Shown here piece by piece: positions 22,251-33,089 of a DNA stretch of 64,000 nt. The DNA comes from Multifurca ochricompacta (taxonomy: Eukaryota; Basidiomycota; Agaricomycetes; Russulales; Russulaceae), in contig WTXG01000014.1 in assembly GCA_022496185.1 (NCBI GenBank), positions 415,265-479,264 on the forward strand. The letters run 5' to 3'. The position numbers were made by a program, and so were the translations under genes. Under the pieces are notes generated by a model. The model was given only the letters and a program-made list of their open reading frames with translations. It did no database searches and had not been told where the DNA came from. Each line of letters begins with the position of its first letter. The first letter of the stretch is position 1.

Positions 22251-22947
22251 TAGTTCCTGATTGTAAATGTCCCAATTTCTTTGGGTGCATCCAGTGTCTT
22301 TGAGAGATACGCGATGGGGTGCAATCGTCCGTCATGGTCCTTTTGACTAAGTGTCGCTCCTACTGCGAACCCTGAGGCGTCTGTATCTACGATGAAAGGT
22401 TTGGTGAAGTCCGGTTGAGCAAGAACCGGTTGTGAGGTCACTCGTTGTTTTAGAGTATCGAAGGCATTCTGTTCATCCGTTGTCCATTTCCACGGATTTT
22501 TTACACTTGTGAGGGCATTCAGTGGTGCTGCAATCTTACTGAAGCCCTGTATGAACCGTCTGTAAAATTGACAAAATCCGAGGAATGATCTGACTTCTTT
22601 AACCGTGGTCGGGGTTTTCCAGGATGTGATGCCTTCGACTTTTACTGGATCCATATGAACCTGATTTCCTTCTAGGATTAGGCCAAGATATTCAATTTGC
22701 ATCTGTTCAAATGCACATTTTTCCAGCTTAAGATATAGATTGAGTTTATTGAGTTTGTCCAGGATACGGTGGACCTTAGATCGGTGGTTCACGGGATCGG
22801 AGTCAGTATGTATTAAAATGTCGTCCATATAAACTGTGAACCAGGCCCTTCCTGAAGCATCGTGTTTGTCTAATTCTTCGCGGAATTCCGCATTCATCAT
22901 GGTTTGAAATGTGGCTGGGGAGTTGGTTAGTCCAAAAAACATCACGT
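22251..22947 (-). pseudogene. Gyp1 reverse transcriptase, second half
   Basis: Continues RT from NVMFFGLTNSPATFQ. It carries the catalytic YMDD box (VYMDDILIHTD), KCAFEQMQIEYLGLI, SFLGFCQFYRRFI and the thumb/RNase H start QPDFTKPFIVDTDASG. The first half lies beyond the solo LTR at 23545-23878; the joint restores EPN-VMFFGL in frame once one GTTAG copy is removed. Confidence 0.85.
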
Positions 22948-22950
22948 TAG

Positions 22951-23539
22951 TGTTACGACCAGGGCCAAGTCCCCCACTTTTCTTTACCATCCCCAACACG
23001 GACCCTTCCCTTCCACCCACCCTCCACTTCTTGATCACGTCCCCATCCTGGGATCCCTCACGTGCCTTACTTCCTTCCCCATGACCACTGTTTGTATATG
23101 CTGACGAATTGTTTGTACTTGCTTATGTCTTCGTTTATCTCTTATCTCCTTATCTCTAAGACCGGACACTTACTTAATTCCCTATCAGAAGCTAGGCTCT
23201 ACGCCCTCCGCTTTCGTATATTTGGGCCCACATGACTCCGTTATCTTATCTTTAAGATGCCCATTCGATTACGTATATAAGTCCGCTGTAGCTACATTGT
23301 AGACCTCAGACTCGACTTATTAAATACATCGGTGTTTGTCTTCTGGACCTCCCCTTTGAAAGCTTTGACTCGATCATCTCAGTACTTCTGGTACTTTCCG
23401 CTCACCATCGTCTTAGAGAACAGCCTCTTTGACTTTGACTTCTCATCAACCACTCCAAGGGGCCTCATTGGTCTCTTATCTGATCACGAACGAACGCTGT
23501 CACACAAGTCGTGTGGAACGTCCCGCACTGGATGTAACA
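22951..23539 (+). repeat. solo LTR (Gyp2 family) in Gyp1 RT, TSD GTTAG
   Basis: 589 bp, begins TGTTACGACC and ends GATGTAACA. GTTAG is duplicated at 22946-22950 and 23540-23544. It interrupts RT just before the VMFFGLTNSPATF block. Confidence 0.93.
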
Positions 23540-23544
23540 GTTAG

Positions 23545-23878
23545 GCTCGTAGAGACCGCGGTTGGTTTTGAATGCTGCTTTCCAACGATCTTCTGGTACG
23601 ATCCATACGTTATTGTAGCCCCAATGGATATCCATTTTGGTAAATAGAGTGCTTCCTCTTACGTGGTCGATAAGCTCAGGTATGAGAGGGAGTGGGTATG
23701 TATTTCGGATAGTCCAACTGTTGAGTTTTCGATAGTCCTGGACTGGACATAGTTTCCTGTCTTTCTTCTTGATGAAGAAGAAAGGGGATGCGTAGGGTGA
23801 TTTTGATTCAGTGATATACCCCTTCTGTAAGTGCTTGTCTAGGAACTTGTTGAGCACGTCCTGCTTGCCCGGTCCCAA
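23545..23878 (-). pseudogene. Gyp1 reverse transcriptase, first half
   Basis: Contains LQKGYITESKSPYASPFFFI, KLCPVQDYRKLN, TYPLPLIPELIDH and KMDIHWGYNNV, the N-terminal RT blocks of Ty3/gypsy elements. It ends at the solo LTR. Upstream to about 24337 the frame is broken several times. Confidence 0.85.
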
Positions 23879-24337
23879 CAGGTAGATCTTGCAATCTAGC
23901 GTGGCGGGTGTGTCTGGTTTTAGTTCTATTTTATGATCCCAGAGTCGTGCCGCCAGGAACCGTTGTGCTTCTTGATCGCTAAAAACCTTCTGATGTCATT
24001 GATATTCTTTAGGAACGATCTGATCCCAAGTCCGCTCTGTCGTGTCTTTGGCTTTGATCGCTAATTCTTGTGCTATATTCAAACGTTTAAGTCAGCTGTT
24101 GGGTAGGTTGAACGTGAGTGATTGGTTAAGGGTTCCCATTGTCCAGTCGATAGTCGGGTTGTTTGCGGCAAGCCAAGGATACCCAAGAATCATCTCGTCG
24201 GAGCCAATAGATGCGACGTAAAAGTGATGATTTTGTTGATTGTTATTAGTTGTGACTGTGAGATCTACACATTGCGTGATGGTATGTGTTTGATTTGGTG
24301 ATCCGTCCGCGTTCTGGAGTTTTTTTGGAATAGTTAG

Positions 24338-24532
24338 TCATTTCGTGGGGAGGCGATGTTTGATGACCATTCGATAGTTGATGAAGTTTTCGGTTGCACC
24401 GCTATCCACAAGTGCTTGTATGTGGGCCTTATTTGTTGCATCATGTAGTGGAACAGATATTTTCATTGATTTTAGAGATGATCTATATACATGATGTGAA
24501 AGTATCACTCGAATGTAGGCTGTGTCATTCAA
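24338..24532 (-). pseudogene. Gyp1 aspartic protease fragment
   Basis: Retropepsin active-site motif ALVDSGATENFIN in a 64-codon open frame directly after the gag zinc knuckle. The flanking frames are broken. Confidence 0.75.
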
Positions 24533-25922
24533 GCGATGTAAAAATCCTCATCGCCACTGAATTTCTCCTGGAGTTTCTGGCACTGTTCATCTGTCATAGT
24601 CCTGAGGGCCATAGCAAGCGCATCGAGATCGACTGCCAGGGTGATTGACATGTCGATGGAGGTGGATGCCTTTGTGGGTACCGTCGCAGTCGTGGGTGTT
24701 TCGGAGATTGTGGCAGCGTGGGCCGGTGTGGGGGTATTCCCACGTGGTTTCTTGTTTGAGCAGTCTCGGACCAAATGTCCTCGCCTACCGCATTCGAAGC
24801 ATCGTCCTTCTTTTTTGTATTGTTCCTTTTCTTCGACTGTTACGGCTTTCTTTATGACTTCGGGAGTTGAGACATCGTGGTCACGTCGTTGATAGAATGT
24901 AAACTTATTGCCGCATGGTGGTGAGTTGGTTGTCGGCCTTGTTCCCAGGGCATCTTTACTATACAACCAATTAGCATGATGCTTTCTAGCAGATGCTGCT
25001 GCTTCATCGAAGGTTTTGGGCTGATCGAATAATAACATTGTTTGAACGAGGCGCGTGGGGAGGCCTTGGTGGAAGTACTGCCGAGTGGCCAGATCATCGA
25101 TGTGAAGTTCTGCCCTTGTGGCCAGCATGTGAAATTCAGCGATATAGTCATCAATATTAGCATTGCGCATTTGTAATCAGTCTAGCGCACGTAGTGCCTT
25201 TTGTCCTGCCGCTACGTCGGCCCACGCTTCTTGGAAAATTTGTTTGAATCCAGCCCAAATGTATGGGACCCGAATGTTCCCTTCTTTGATGTCGGTCAGC
25301 CACTTGATCTGGTCCACCACCCATCGGTCCACTCTGGGTCCCCGTATTAGTCCCAGCGTATATGCAACTCTGGTTCTTTCGTTTTGGACTGTGGCCACAT
25401 TTTCGTTCAAACTGAAGAATAGTTCTAGTTTCGCAAGCCAATCCATGGACGTATCGCGGTCCCCTTCAAAGAAGGATGGTGGTACACCTGTCATGGTTCC
25501 ACTTCCTTGATTGCTGTTCCTGCCCCCAAGGTAGGAGGGCCTAAGGGTGGTTCGTCGGGGTTTCTGCCCATGGCTCGGGTGGTCACAGTGGATCTCTCTT
25601 TGGGACTTCATTCAGGTCGACTGGGATGCGATTCGACAATGTCTTCCTCCACGGCCCGTCGTGCCTGTCTAGTGTTAGGTCTGGCTGCCATTATTTGTGG
25701 GGTGGTGGTCCTAGTTTCTATATCGATGGTGTCGTCTGTTGCGGCAAGTAATGCAAATCGGTTGTGGAGGTCAAAGGGTAAGTCACCTCTTTCTCTGGGT
25801 TCTGATTCTTCGGTCGACAGGTATCTTTGTGGAGATGTTTCGTCGAAGGACGTTCGTTCGGATGGTGGGGTTCTGGGCTCGCGTGTTGAAGACGTCGCGA
25901 TCGGGTGTCGGGCAAGGGACAT
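24529..25922 (-). pseudogene. Gyp1 gag with zinc knuckle, frame-broken
   Basis: Three minus-strand frames (25922-25608, 25611-25177, 25170-24529) together make a Ty3 gag. The middle part has the capsid-like WLAKLELFFSLNENVA and a conserved WVVDQIKWL. The last has a CCHC knuckle CFECGRRGHLVRDC and a Lys/Arg-rich region. The joins between frames look like decay or frameshift. Confidence 0.75.
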
Positions 25923-25984
25923 GTCGTCGTCGCCTTGCAGTTCTGGTAAGTTCTTTTGTTTAGTTCTGGTTAAGTCTGTTCTTA

Positions 25985-26594
25985 TGTCACAGCTAGGTGC
26001 AGCGCTGTGTCTATGTTCTGGGTTTCAAGGTCGAGTTATCAAGACTTCAAGTTCTCCTAAGTCAAGTTGAGGTATGCCGGTCAAGGGCATGCACACGAGA
26101 CAAAGTCGAGCAGCGACGCTAAGTCCTGCCACAAGTATTCTGGGGTCGAAGTCCTTCTAAGGCGCAACTTAGAAGGTTCAAATGGGAGTTTCTTAGTTCA
26201 GTGAAGTGAGTCCTAAACACCTGTATTGAATACAGAAGAACAGACTTAACGTCTTGTCCTTTCTACTAGGGTCTTTATATACATGTATGCTGGTAGGGAG
26301 ACTATTCTGGTAGTTACTGGAGCTTTCACTAGACAGTCTAATGGTTGTACAGTAGAATGTCCCAGAATGATATAGATGGTGGAGGGGTTACGCCCTCTAC
26401 TACTGATCAGTAAGCAGATGAGTAAGATCCTCAGTAAGCAATCAGTCAGCAGTATAAATGATAGGTCATAAGTCCTTTATCAGCACATCATGTGGTAAGA
26501 GTAGCATGTGGAAAGTAAAGAAGGAAGAAAAGGAAAAAGAAGAAAAGTGAGTCACATGTCCTTGACCCTTGTACCAGCCTAGGGAACCGTCACA
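25985..26594 (-). repeat. Gyp1 5' LTR
   Basis: 610 bp; differs from 16728-17338 by five CpG transitions and one deleted A. Confidence 0.93.
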
Positions 26595-26599
26595 GCAAG

Positions 26600-26939
26600 G
26601 ATACAATACATGACAGTTTCCTGCGTCAAAGATGAATGCAGCATATGCAGATTCGCTCCAGCCTGGAAGTGGGGGAGGAAGACCAGGTACAATGCAACAA
26701 TGGCAAGCGCGATGCCAAATCATCACATTGGAAGGATTGAGAAGCGTTGTGCAGAGATTTTTGTTACAGCATGCAATGGATAGGATATCTTTAGGGGACA
26801 TCACATAAGAGAGAATTTCAGTAAGGATTTCAACAGGGATGATGTCCAGAGAGGATAGGGAAGGTGTATATTCTCCTTTGCGGTGTTGGTCAAGGTCAAG
26901 CTTCTGCTGTTTGGACGGATACGGATGACTGGCAGACAT
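26600..26939 (-). pseudogene. N-terminal F-box exon, truncated by Gyp1
   Basis: ATG at 26939. After a polar leader comes an F-box: SLDIIPVEILTEILSYV, SPKDILSIACCNKNL, NVMIWHRACH. The family-typical GLPPPLPGWSESAYAAFIFD and a Cys-containing GNCHV follow, where the exon is cut by Gyp1. It should recruit a substrate to an SCF ubiquitin ligase if expressed. The frame resumes at 16727. The gene's C-terminal exons are at 13995-15877. As it stands, the 9.9-kb insertion in an exon should inactivate it. Confidence 0.75.
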
Positions 26940-27199
26940 GTCATACAGTGAGTAAGAGTAAGAGTAAGAGCAGAGCTGAGTTCAATTTCAAAGTTTCAAG
27001 GTCCATGAACCTCTCACAACGTCACCCATAACCACACAAATATATATTGTAACTGATGGACGATCATAATCAGAGCTCATCATGAACACTTTTTGAAGGG
27101 GGCGTTGAAGTAGTAGCAGTAGTAGTACTAATAACTGGGAATGGGCCCGAGTCAGCTGTGTCCAGATGGGAAGACACATGAGAGGGCCTTGTTGTATGT
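26940..27199. promoter_or_regulatory. upstream region of the F-box gene
   Basis: About 260 bp between the F-box start and the hAT1 target site. It has a short GTAAGA tandem repeat (26951-26970) and no clear gene; it would hold the F-box promoter and the far 3' flank of the SEC20-like gene. Confidence 0.4.
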
Positions 27200-27401
27200 A
27201 GTGTAAGTAGTGTTGTGCATGGCTCGGCTTGAAGCTGTAAGCCGGCCGTTTCTGAGCCGGAAAAAGCCGGGCCGACATAGGCTGTGAAAACGGCTTCCAG
27301 CGGCCCACGGCTCAGGCTTCAGGTTTGGAAAGCCTGAAGCCACGGCTTAGGCCGCAGCTTTTGGTGGCTGAGTCACACTTTCTATCCGGATTTTTGCAGA
27401 C

Positions 27402-27705
27402 TGTTGAACCAGAATACCGGTACAGAAGTAGTCTGACATAATTGTGATCGCATTTAGATAAAACAATTGATGAGATAAAAACATGTCTCACATTAATTAA
27501 GATACTGAGTATATACATCTCAGATCGATCATGCGATGAAATCACTTTCATTAACAAGCAAGATAACACGTGCATTCATTTACTTTAATTTGGTAGCTGA
27601 TATAGTACATCTAAATTGTATATAAAGCCACCAAATCTGCTATAGATAAAGCAGTTGCTATTGTGTTATTGCAAGCATCTAAGTTAACAAGGTGAGATAG
27701 ATTGT
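27402..27705 (+). repeat. left arm of hAT1 internal inverted repeat
   Basis: About 300 bp that matches the reverse complement of 31620-31930 at roughly nine positions in ten, with shared blocks such as GATGAGATAAAA and GTATATACATCTCAGATCG. It lies about 190 bp inside the left terminus. Confidence 0.85.
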
Positions 27706-28123
27706 AGTATTGTAGTATCTAAAATATATTCCCGTGCCATCATGACGCCTGTTTCCTTCCGATGGCTCAGGCATTGGACGCGAATCCTCCGGTCATCGCC
27801 ACTTTTGGCGGGACCCATTTGCTCTCACTCTTCCATTACTATACTGTCAATTAAATTTCTAACGTTTGCCTGACTTTAGTTTCGGACAGACTCTGACACT
27901 GGTACAAGCGCGATTAATCCATGGTACGAGCAATTTTACTTAGCATATTAACGGTCGGTATTCGGATTGTATGCGTTCCGGGCCGCTTACCTATTCATTT
28001 CCTTATACCTGGCTACCCTGTTTCTCCCTTTATTCCCTTTTGTTTATTCCACTTTTGTTTCGCCTCACATGGCTTCACCTCTGTTATATTATAAACACTC
28101 CTTCAGCTAGGTCTCTCCACAAG

Positions 28124-28130
28124 TATATAA
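28124..28130 (+). promoter_or_regulatory. TATA box of the hAT1 transposase gene
   Basis: TATATAA about 56 bp before the start codon, in a suitable place for a short 5' leader. Confidence 0.5.
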
Positions 28131-28185
28131 GGGTGCATACAATGAGAGCCAGTGATCCAACAACCTAGCAATCATCTTTATCATC

Positions 28186-31100
28186 ATGTCAACAGAAAGA
28201 GCACCACGAGATAGACGCCCTCCTATTCCCTCCAGCCGTCTAACTGCTGATTCTAATGCTGCACAACCTGCACTAGCTTCTCATCGTGTGAGCATTGCAC
28301 ATGCCCAGGCGAAACGTGCAGCAGAGGCCACACGGATCGCTCTTCTAAGTGCTCAGGCTGGCAATGTTACTGTTGATCACCCTCCTGAACAGCAAGATGA
28401 AGATCAATCAGAAGCACTATCACTGCCACTGATAACCCCTACAACCACATCCAAAGCTAGCACCATCCTGCCTACTGATCCAGATAGTGACGATTCAGAT
28501 CAGGATTCAGATCATGCACCTACAGCAGCAAAGAAAATCAAGCAGAAACAAAAGCGCATATGAAAGCCATCGGGTATGTGATTAATTCATCAGATAAGCT
28601 ATAGTAGTAATAATACCTATCGCAGATACAAGTAACGTTCCTCAAACAGATGGGAATGGAATGTACAAAGATGTCAATGTCATGGACATCGATTCTGATA
28701 CACCAAGTGACAAGAATAAGAAGAGCCTGACAGCAGATCTCAATCAGTTTTTTGAGCCTGTGGTGCACATGAAAGGTGATAAACATGGTCGGCATCGGTG
28801 CAAGTTGTGCGCGTGAGTGACCAACGTCATATATATATCTGTTTATCTGAGATTTGAGATTCTCACAGATCTGGAGATGGCCGCAACAAAACGGATCAAC
28901 TTCTTGTTAACCAACATACAACTCTTCGACGTCACATGGCTGCAAAGCACAAGGTGCGAGGTACTGTTTTTCTCATAATTTGTTGTTGATTGAATCCCTC
29001 CATCACCAGGGTACATATTGACAGTGGTGCAAGTCTACGGGTTTCCTATCAATGCTCCCTGAGGATGCAAATGCAAGACACAAAGAGGTTCTTGAGAAAG
29101 AAATGGAACAAACTCAAGTGGACAAACACTTCCATCCTGTGGATCCTGACAGCAAGCCACTTCCCTACACAGATGATGTATTCAAGGAAGCTGCGATACA
29201 GTGGCTGATTGAAACCGATCAGGTACATCTTGTTATTTATTCCAATGTCAGTTCTCATTGTCACCGACAGTCTATTTCTGCTTTTGAACATCCCTCCTTC
29301 CAACATATGATACATCTTGCCTCTTGAGCAACCTGCGGCATCAAGATCCCCAACAGAAAGCAAACGCATGACGAAATAATTACCCTCTTCAAGATGCAAA
29401 TGACTAAGCTGAAAGATTGTCTCAACATTTGTACCTTTTCATTTGCAGCTTCATGTTCTAATCCACTTTCCCAGAGCCAATACATTTCTGGACAAATCAG
29501 TCTAACTTGTGATGCATGGCAAGCCTCGAATATAGATGGGTATTTTGCTGTGACTGGTCATTGGATTGAGGAGCATTCACCAGGTAAATGGACATTGGAA
29601 CATGCTCTTCTCAGATTTACACAGATGAATACGGCACACAATGGCCAACGATTAGGCCAAGCTCTTTACAAGATCTGCAACCGCCTTGGAATTGTTCGCA
29701 AGGCGAGTAATTCCGATCAAATTTCATTTATTTACTTACCATCTGTAGATTGGTCATATAACCTGTGACAATGCATCAAACAACGGCACAATGATTGCTG
29801 AATTTGCTCGTTGTTATGAAAGTAAAACAGGGCAGACATTTGATGTCAAAAAGCGACATATTCGGTGAGTTGATATTTCCGTAGTTGTTCGCAGTACCTT
29901 ATCAACGTTCTTTTAACTCTGCAGGTGCCTTGCTCATATCATCAACCTTGCTACCCAAGCTCTCATCTCGACACGAAGTAAAGCCAAGTATTACAACCCT
30001 CACAACATCGATGAACACACACCAGATGTCGGTGCTTGGGAACAAGATGAATTAGGGCTCATACGTGCAATTTCTGTCAAGGTCAGTATAATTTTGTGTG
30101 CTAGCCATATGTACTGATCTACCTTCCAGGAGCGTTCCTCCTCACAACGTAAAGAACTTTTCAAGTCCATCCAGATTCGGAAAGGGGTGAAGCAGCCCAT
30201 GCAGCTGTTACTCGACATGAAGGTGCGATGGGGATCCACATATGTGATGTTAAATCGTGCCGAATCAAAGCGGAAGGCAAGTACAATATTTTTACAGCAC
30301 GTTGACTGCCACTTATCTTCAGATAGTTTGTCGATGAATTTGTCTATGAACTTGGTGTTTGCACAGATGGTAATCTTGAAGCACGAAAAAAAACTGATGC
30401 TCTCATGCTCTCCGAGGATGAGTGGCACCGCATTAGTGTATTCTGTGGCCTCCTCAGCGTGCGTTCCTCCTGCGCTTCCGTGATGTGTAATTATTGACCT
30501 GTGTGCAGCATGCCGACAAAGCACAGCAAGCATTCTCATCTGCTTGTATTCCCACTCTCTCCAACGCTGTTCCTGCAATCGAAATGCTGCATGCTGCATG
30601 GTCTAGCCGAGCTGATAAACTCAAATACAATTCATTTAAGTCTGCACTTGATGCTGCCACCATGAAGCTCAATGAATACTACCAAAAGACTGCAGATTCT
30701 GATGCTCATATCCTAGCCTTGGTACGTTCAAAGTCTCTGTGTCTTTTTGTCATCCCTGATGGCCACTAGTGCTACATCCTGAGAAAAAGATGGCTCACTT
30801 CGAAAAACACTGGAATGCAGAGCTCCAACAGGAAGTCTTAACATTGGCACGGAATGCAGTATGTTACTTCAGAATTTACTATTCTTGCTCACATCAGCAA
30901 AGTTCAAGGAGCGTTATGAACAACTTCAAGCTGCCAACGCCCTGTCTTCCAAATCTTCCACTACCCGTGTTGCCAAGCGACAGAAAACTCACAGCCTTCT
31001 GGTGACACTGATTCGGATGAATCAGATGATGTTGCTGTTCATGCGTTATCACCACCATGGATGATTGATTTCAAACGCTATATTGATACTAATGATATAA

Positions 31101-31579
31101 TCCCACCTGGTATGACAGTTGTGGAGTGGTGGGGTGTGCGTATTCGCTGTCGTGATGGTCTCATAGTTACTGAGACACTGCTTTTCATTTAGCTCAATGC
31201 ACCTCGTTATCCGATCGCGGCTTCCCTTGCCCGTGACTATCTTGCCATCATGGCATCTTCAGTATCAAGCGAGCGTGCATTCTCTTCTGCTGGCATTACC
31301 CTAAGCAAGCAACGCAATCGGCTCAAGGGAGACATTGTTGAAGCTTTACAATGTTTAAAATGTCTGTTCCATAATGACCTGATCTTCCGAGACGTTGTAG
31401 TGGCAACAGAGGAGGAGGAGAACCTTGAAGAAATGGACTTAGAGTTGGCTGGAGGTGCTGACGATGTAGCGGAAGGTTTTACATGGGATCAATTATTTGC
31501 TGATGATGAGGATATGTACAAAGATGATAAGATTATAGGTGCAAAAGGAGGCAAGCGGGAACGTGCAAGAGGGTTTTAG
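28186..31579 (+). pseudogene. hAT transposase, intron-rich, two CGA-to-TGA stops
   Basis: DDE-type cut-and-paste transposase. ATG at 28186; a polar N terminus rich in Asp/Ser; a BED-type finger split by an intron (HRCKLC at about 28797, TTLRRHMAAKH at about 28920). The hAT core has QISLTCDAWQASNIDGYFAV (about 29490-29550), ITCDNASNNGTMI (about 29760) and CLAHIINLATQAL (about 29930). The C-terminal dimerisation domain includes YPIAASLARDYLAI, SSVSSERAFSSAGITLS and KQRNRLKGDIVEALQCLK (31206-31370). About ten short introns are needed. In-frame TGAs at 28561-28563 (before KPSG) and 29325-29327 (LAS-stop-ATCGI) sit where family sequences suggest Arg, consistent with CGA to TGA. Otherwise apparently complete. 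Confidence 0.85.
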
Positions 31580-31619
31580 AAGTGGAGGGAATTCCGAAGC
31601 AAACAGACATGGCGCAGCC

Positions 31620-31930
31620 TTTTATTTTAGATACTTTGTTAACTTAGAGACACAATAGCAACTGCTTTATCTATAGCAGATTTGGTGACTTTATATACAA
31701 TTTAGATGTACTATATCAGCTACCAAATTAAAGTAAACGAACGTGCCGTTATCTTGCTTGTTAATGAAAGTGATTTCATCACATGATCGATCTGAGATGT
31801 ATATACTCAGTATCTTAATTAATGTGAGAACACATTTTTATCTCATCAATTGTTTTATCTAAACGCGATCACAATTATGTCAGACTATCTCTGTACCAGT
31901 ATTCTGGTTCAACAAATTCAACGCTGTCCT
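31620..31930 (-). repeat. right arm of hAT1 internal inverted repeat
   Basis: Reverse complement of 27402-27705; starts directly after the transposase 3' end. Confidence 0.85.
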
Positions 31931-32400
31931 GGATGTGCATTTTTTATGCAGCAAAGGACATTATAGATACATGTGGCCATTGTTTGAGTAATATTAATTG
32001 ATAATCTGATTATAGAGTAGTCTAAAGTAGTCTAATATGTATTTTAGATAATGCCAGACTGGCAGAAACGATTGCGCGTTAGTAAATAAGATGTGTCAGG
32101 GTACTTAGAAGAGTAAGCCACTGATAAATAATTAGATTTACATCGCACACTTGATCGGCTTTGGTATTTTGTAGAATAGTACTAGAACCTATTTAAAGAT
32201 GCCCTGTAGCACACTGCAGATCCCATCTCGTCTTCTTGGGGGTGTAGGCTCTTAGCAATTGTTCAATATAGGTCTATTCTTGCTGGATTTTCACTCTTAG
32301 TTTCACCATGATCTCAACATCTTATCTTATCTACATAGCAAGTGTGGGATAGAAACACCCGTTACAAACGCTGTTATTGATACAAGCTAAAATAAGACAA
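31931..32400. repeat. module shared between hAT1 and the non-autonomous hAT family
   Basis: AT-rich sequence with no gene. Its core (about 32000-32240) is clearly similar to about 34085-34320 and 60860-61090: AGTCTAAAGTAGTCTA, TGCCAGACTGGCAGAA, ATTTACATCGCAC, TACTAGAAC and TTTAAAGATGCCC. It makes the right side of hAT1 about 550 bp longer than the left. Confidence 0.7.
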
Positions 32401-32674
32401 CTTATGTTACAGGAATTAAATGGGAGACATAATATGGCAGAAGGCCAAAGCAGTGGCTAGGGGTTGATATAATGTAAACTACAAGTCCTTCAAAAAATGC
32501 AGCTAAAACTTGATTTGACGCTGTAAAGCCGCAGCTTGGGCCTGAGCCGGGCCTAAGCCAGCCGGAAGCCGTCACTACGGCCCAGGCTTGAGTTTTGAAA
32601 AGCCTAAGCTGCCAAAAGCCAGGCCTAAGCCGTGGCTTCAGGCGAGCCGGGGCCGTCACAACACTAAGTGTAAG

Positions 32675-33081
32675 TGACGGTCCTTTTGTTAAGCTTGTAC
32701 TCAGAAGCACCAGTCATCGATATCGTGTCGCTGGTGTCGCTGGCATGCTCACCAGGCTCATTCCACTCAGACCCTGCGGCATGGGTGACTTGAGATACCA
32801 GAGCAGTTGCTGTAGATGCGATAATGGACGAAGCGGTTGCTGCCACACTTTGCATGGAAGTGGTCCCTTCAATGTGCTTTCCTTTACACCTAACCGTGGC
32901 TCACTCCAGTCCCAAGATGGTAAAAAGCACGTCCACCAGAATGCGATATGTAGCCCATGATCAACGATGCACTGTTTCAGAATGAAGAGGATGACAAGTG
33001 CAAAAATGTCAGAGCGGCAAAGATGAGCATTTGGTCCAACCAATCTGCTTTCTCAAGTGCGGTGACAAGTTGCTTTGAAGT
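32675..33081 (-). pseudogene. SEC20: SEC20-like gene, C-terminal exon, frameshifted
   Basis: On the minus strand the frame after the non-autonomous hAT reads TSKQLVTALEKADWLDQMLI, then a hydrophobic span and VILFILKQC and a GL-x-IAFWW block. This is the membrane-anchor region I recognise from fungal Sec20, an ER t-SNARE for Golgi-to-ER transport. A run of five T at about 32993-32997 should be six to keep the span FALVILF in frame, so one base is missing. Downstream is a Ser/Thr/Ala-rich tail. Broken further by hAT1 just beyond its 3' end. Confidence 0.6.
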
Positions 33082-33089
33082 GCCAAGCA

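Larger units (their letters stand above)
16728..26594 (-). mobile_element. Gyp1, complete Ty3/gypsy chromovirus with TSD GCAAG
   Basis: 9867 bp with LTRs 16728-17338 and 25985-26594 in direct repeat, TG...CA termini and the 5-bp duplication GCAAG on both sides (16723-16727 and 26595-26599). The internal genes read on the minus strand in the order gag, protease, RT, RNase H, integrase, chromodomain, then an extra ORF3. A purine-rich tract (reverse complement of about 17339-17352) precedes the 3' LTR. The LTR pair differs at only five substitutions, all at CpG, plus one indel. Three solo LTRs of another family lie inside, and coding parts carry stops, so this copy is dead. Confidence 0.93.
27208..32666 (+). 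mobile_element. hAT1, near-complete autonomous hAT transposon with TSD AGTGTAAG
   Basis: 5459 bp. The termini TAGTGTTGTG / CACAACACTA are flanked by a perfect 8-bp duplication AGTGTAAG (27200-27207 and 32667-32674), the hAT signature. Both ends have about 150 bp rich in AAGCC/GGCTT motifs. A single intron-containing transposase gene (28186-31579) is in the middle, and about 290-bp inverted arms flank the gene. Confidence 0.93.

Noticed and set aside
23332..23647. Plus-strand ORFs with FVFWTSPLKALTRSSQYFW
   Set aside because: Lie in the solo LTR and recur in every LTR copy of the family; not coding.
24338..24532. Gyp1 protease as a host aspartic protease gene
   Set aside because: Short, embedded between gag knuckle and RT of Gyp1.
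32402..32710. Minus-strand ORF of 102 codons at the hAT1 right end
   Set aside because: Lies in the AAGCC-rich terminal region and crosses the TSD; not a gene.
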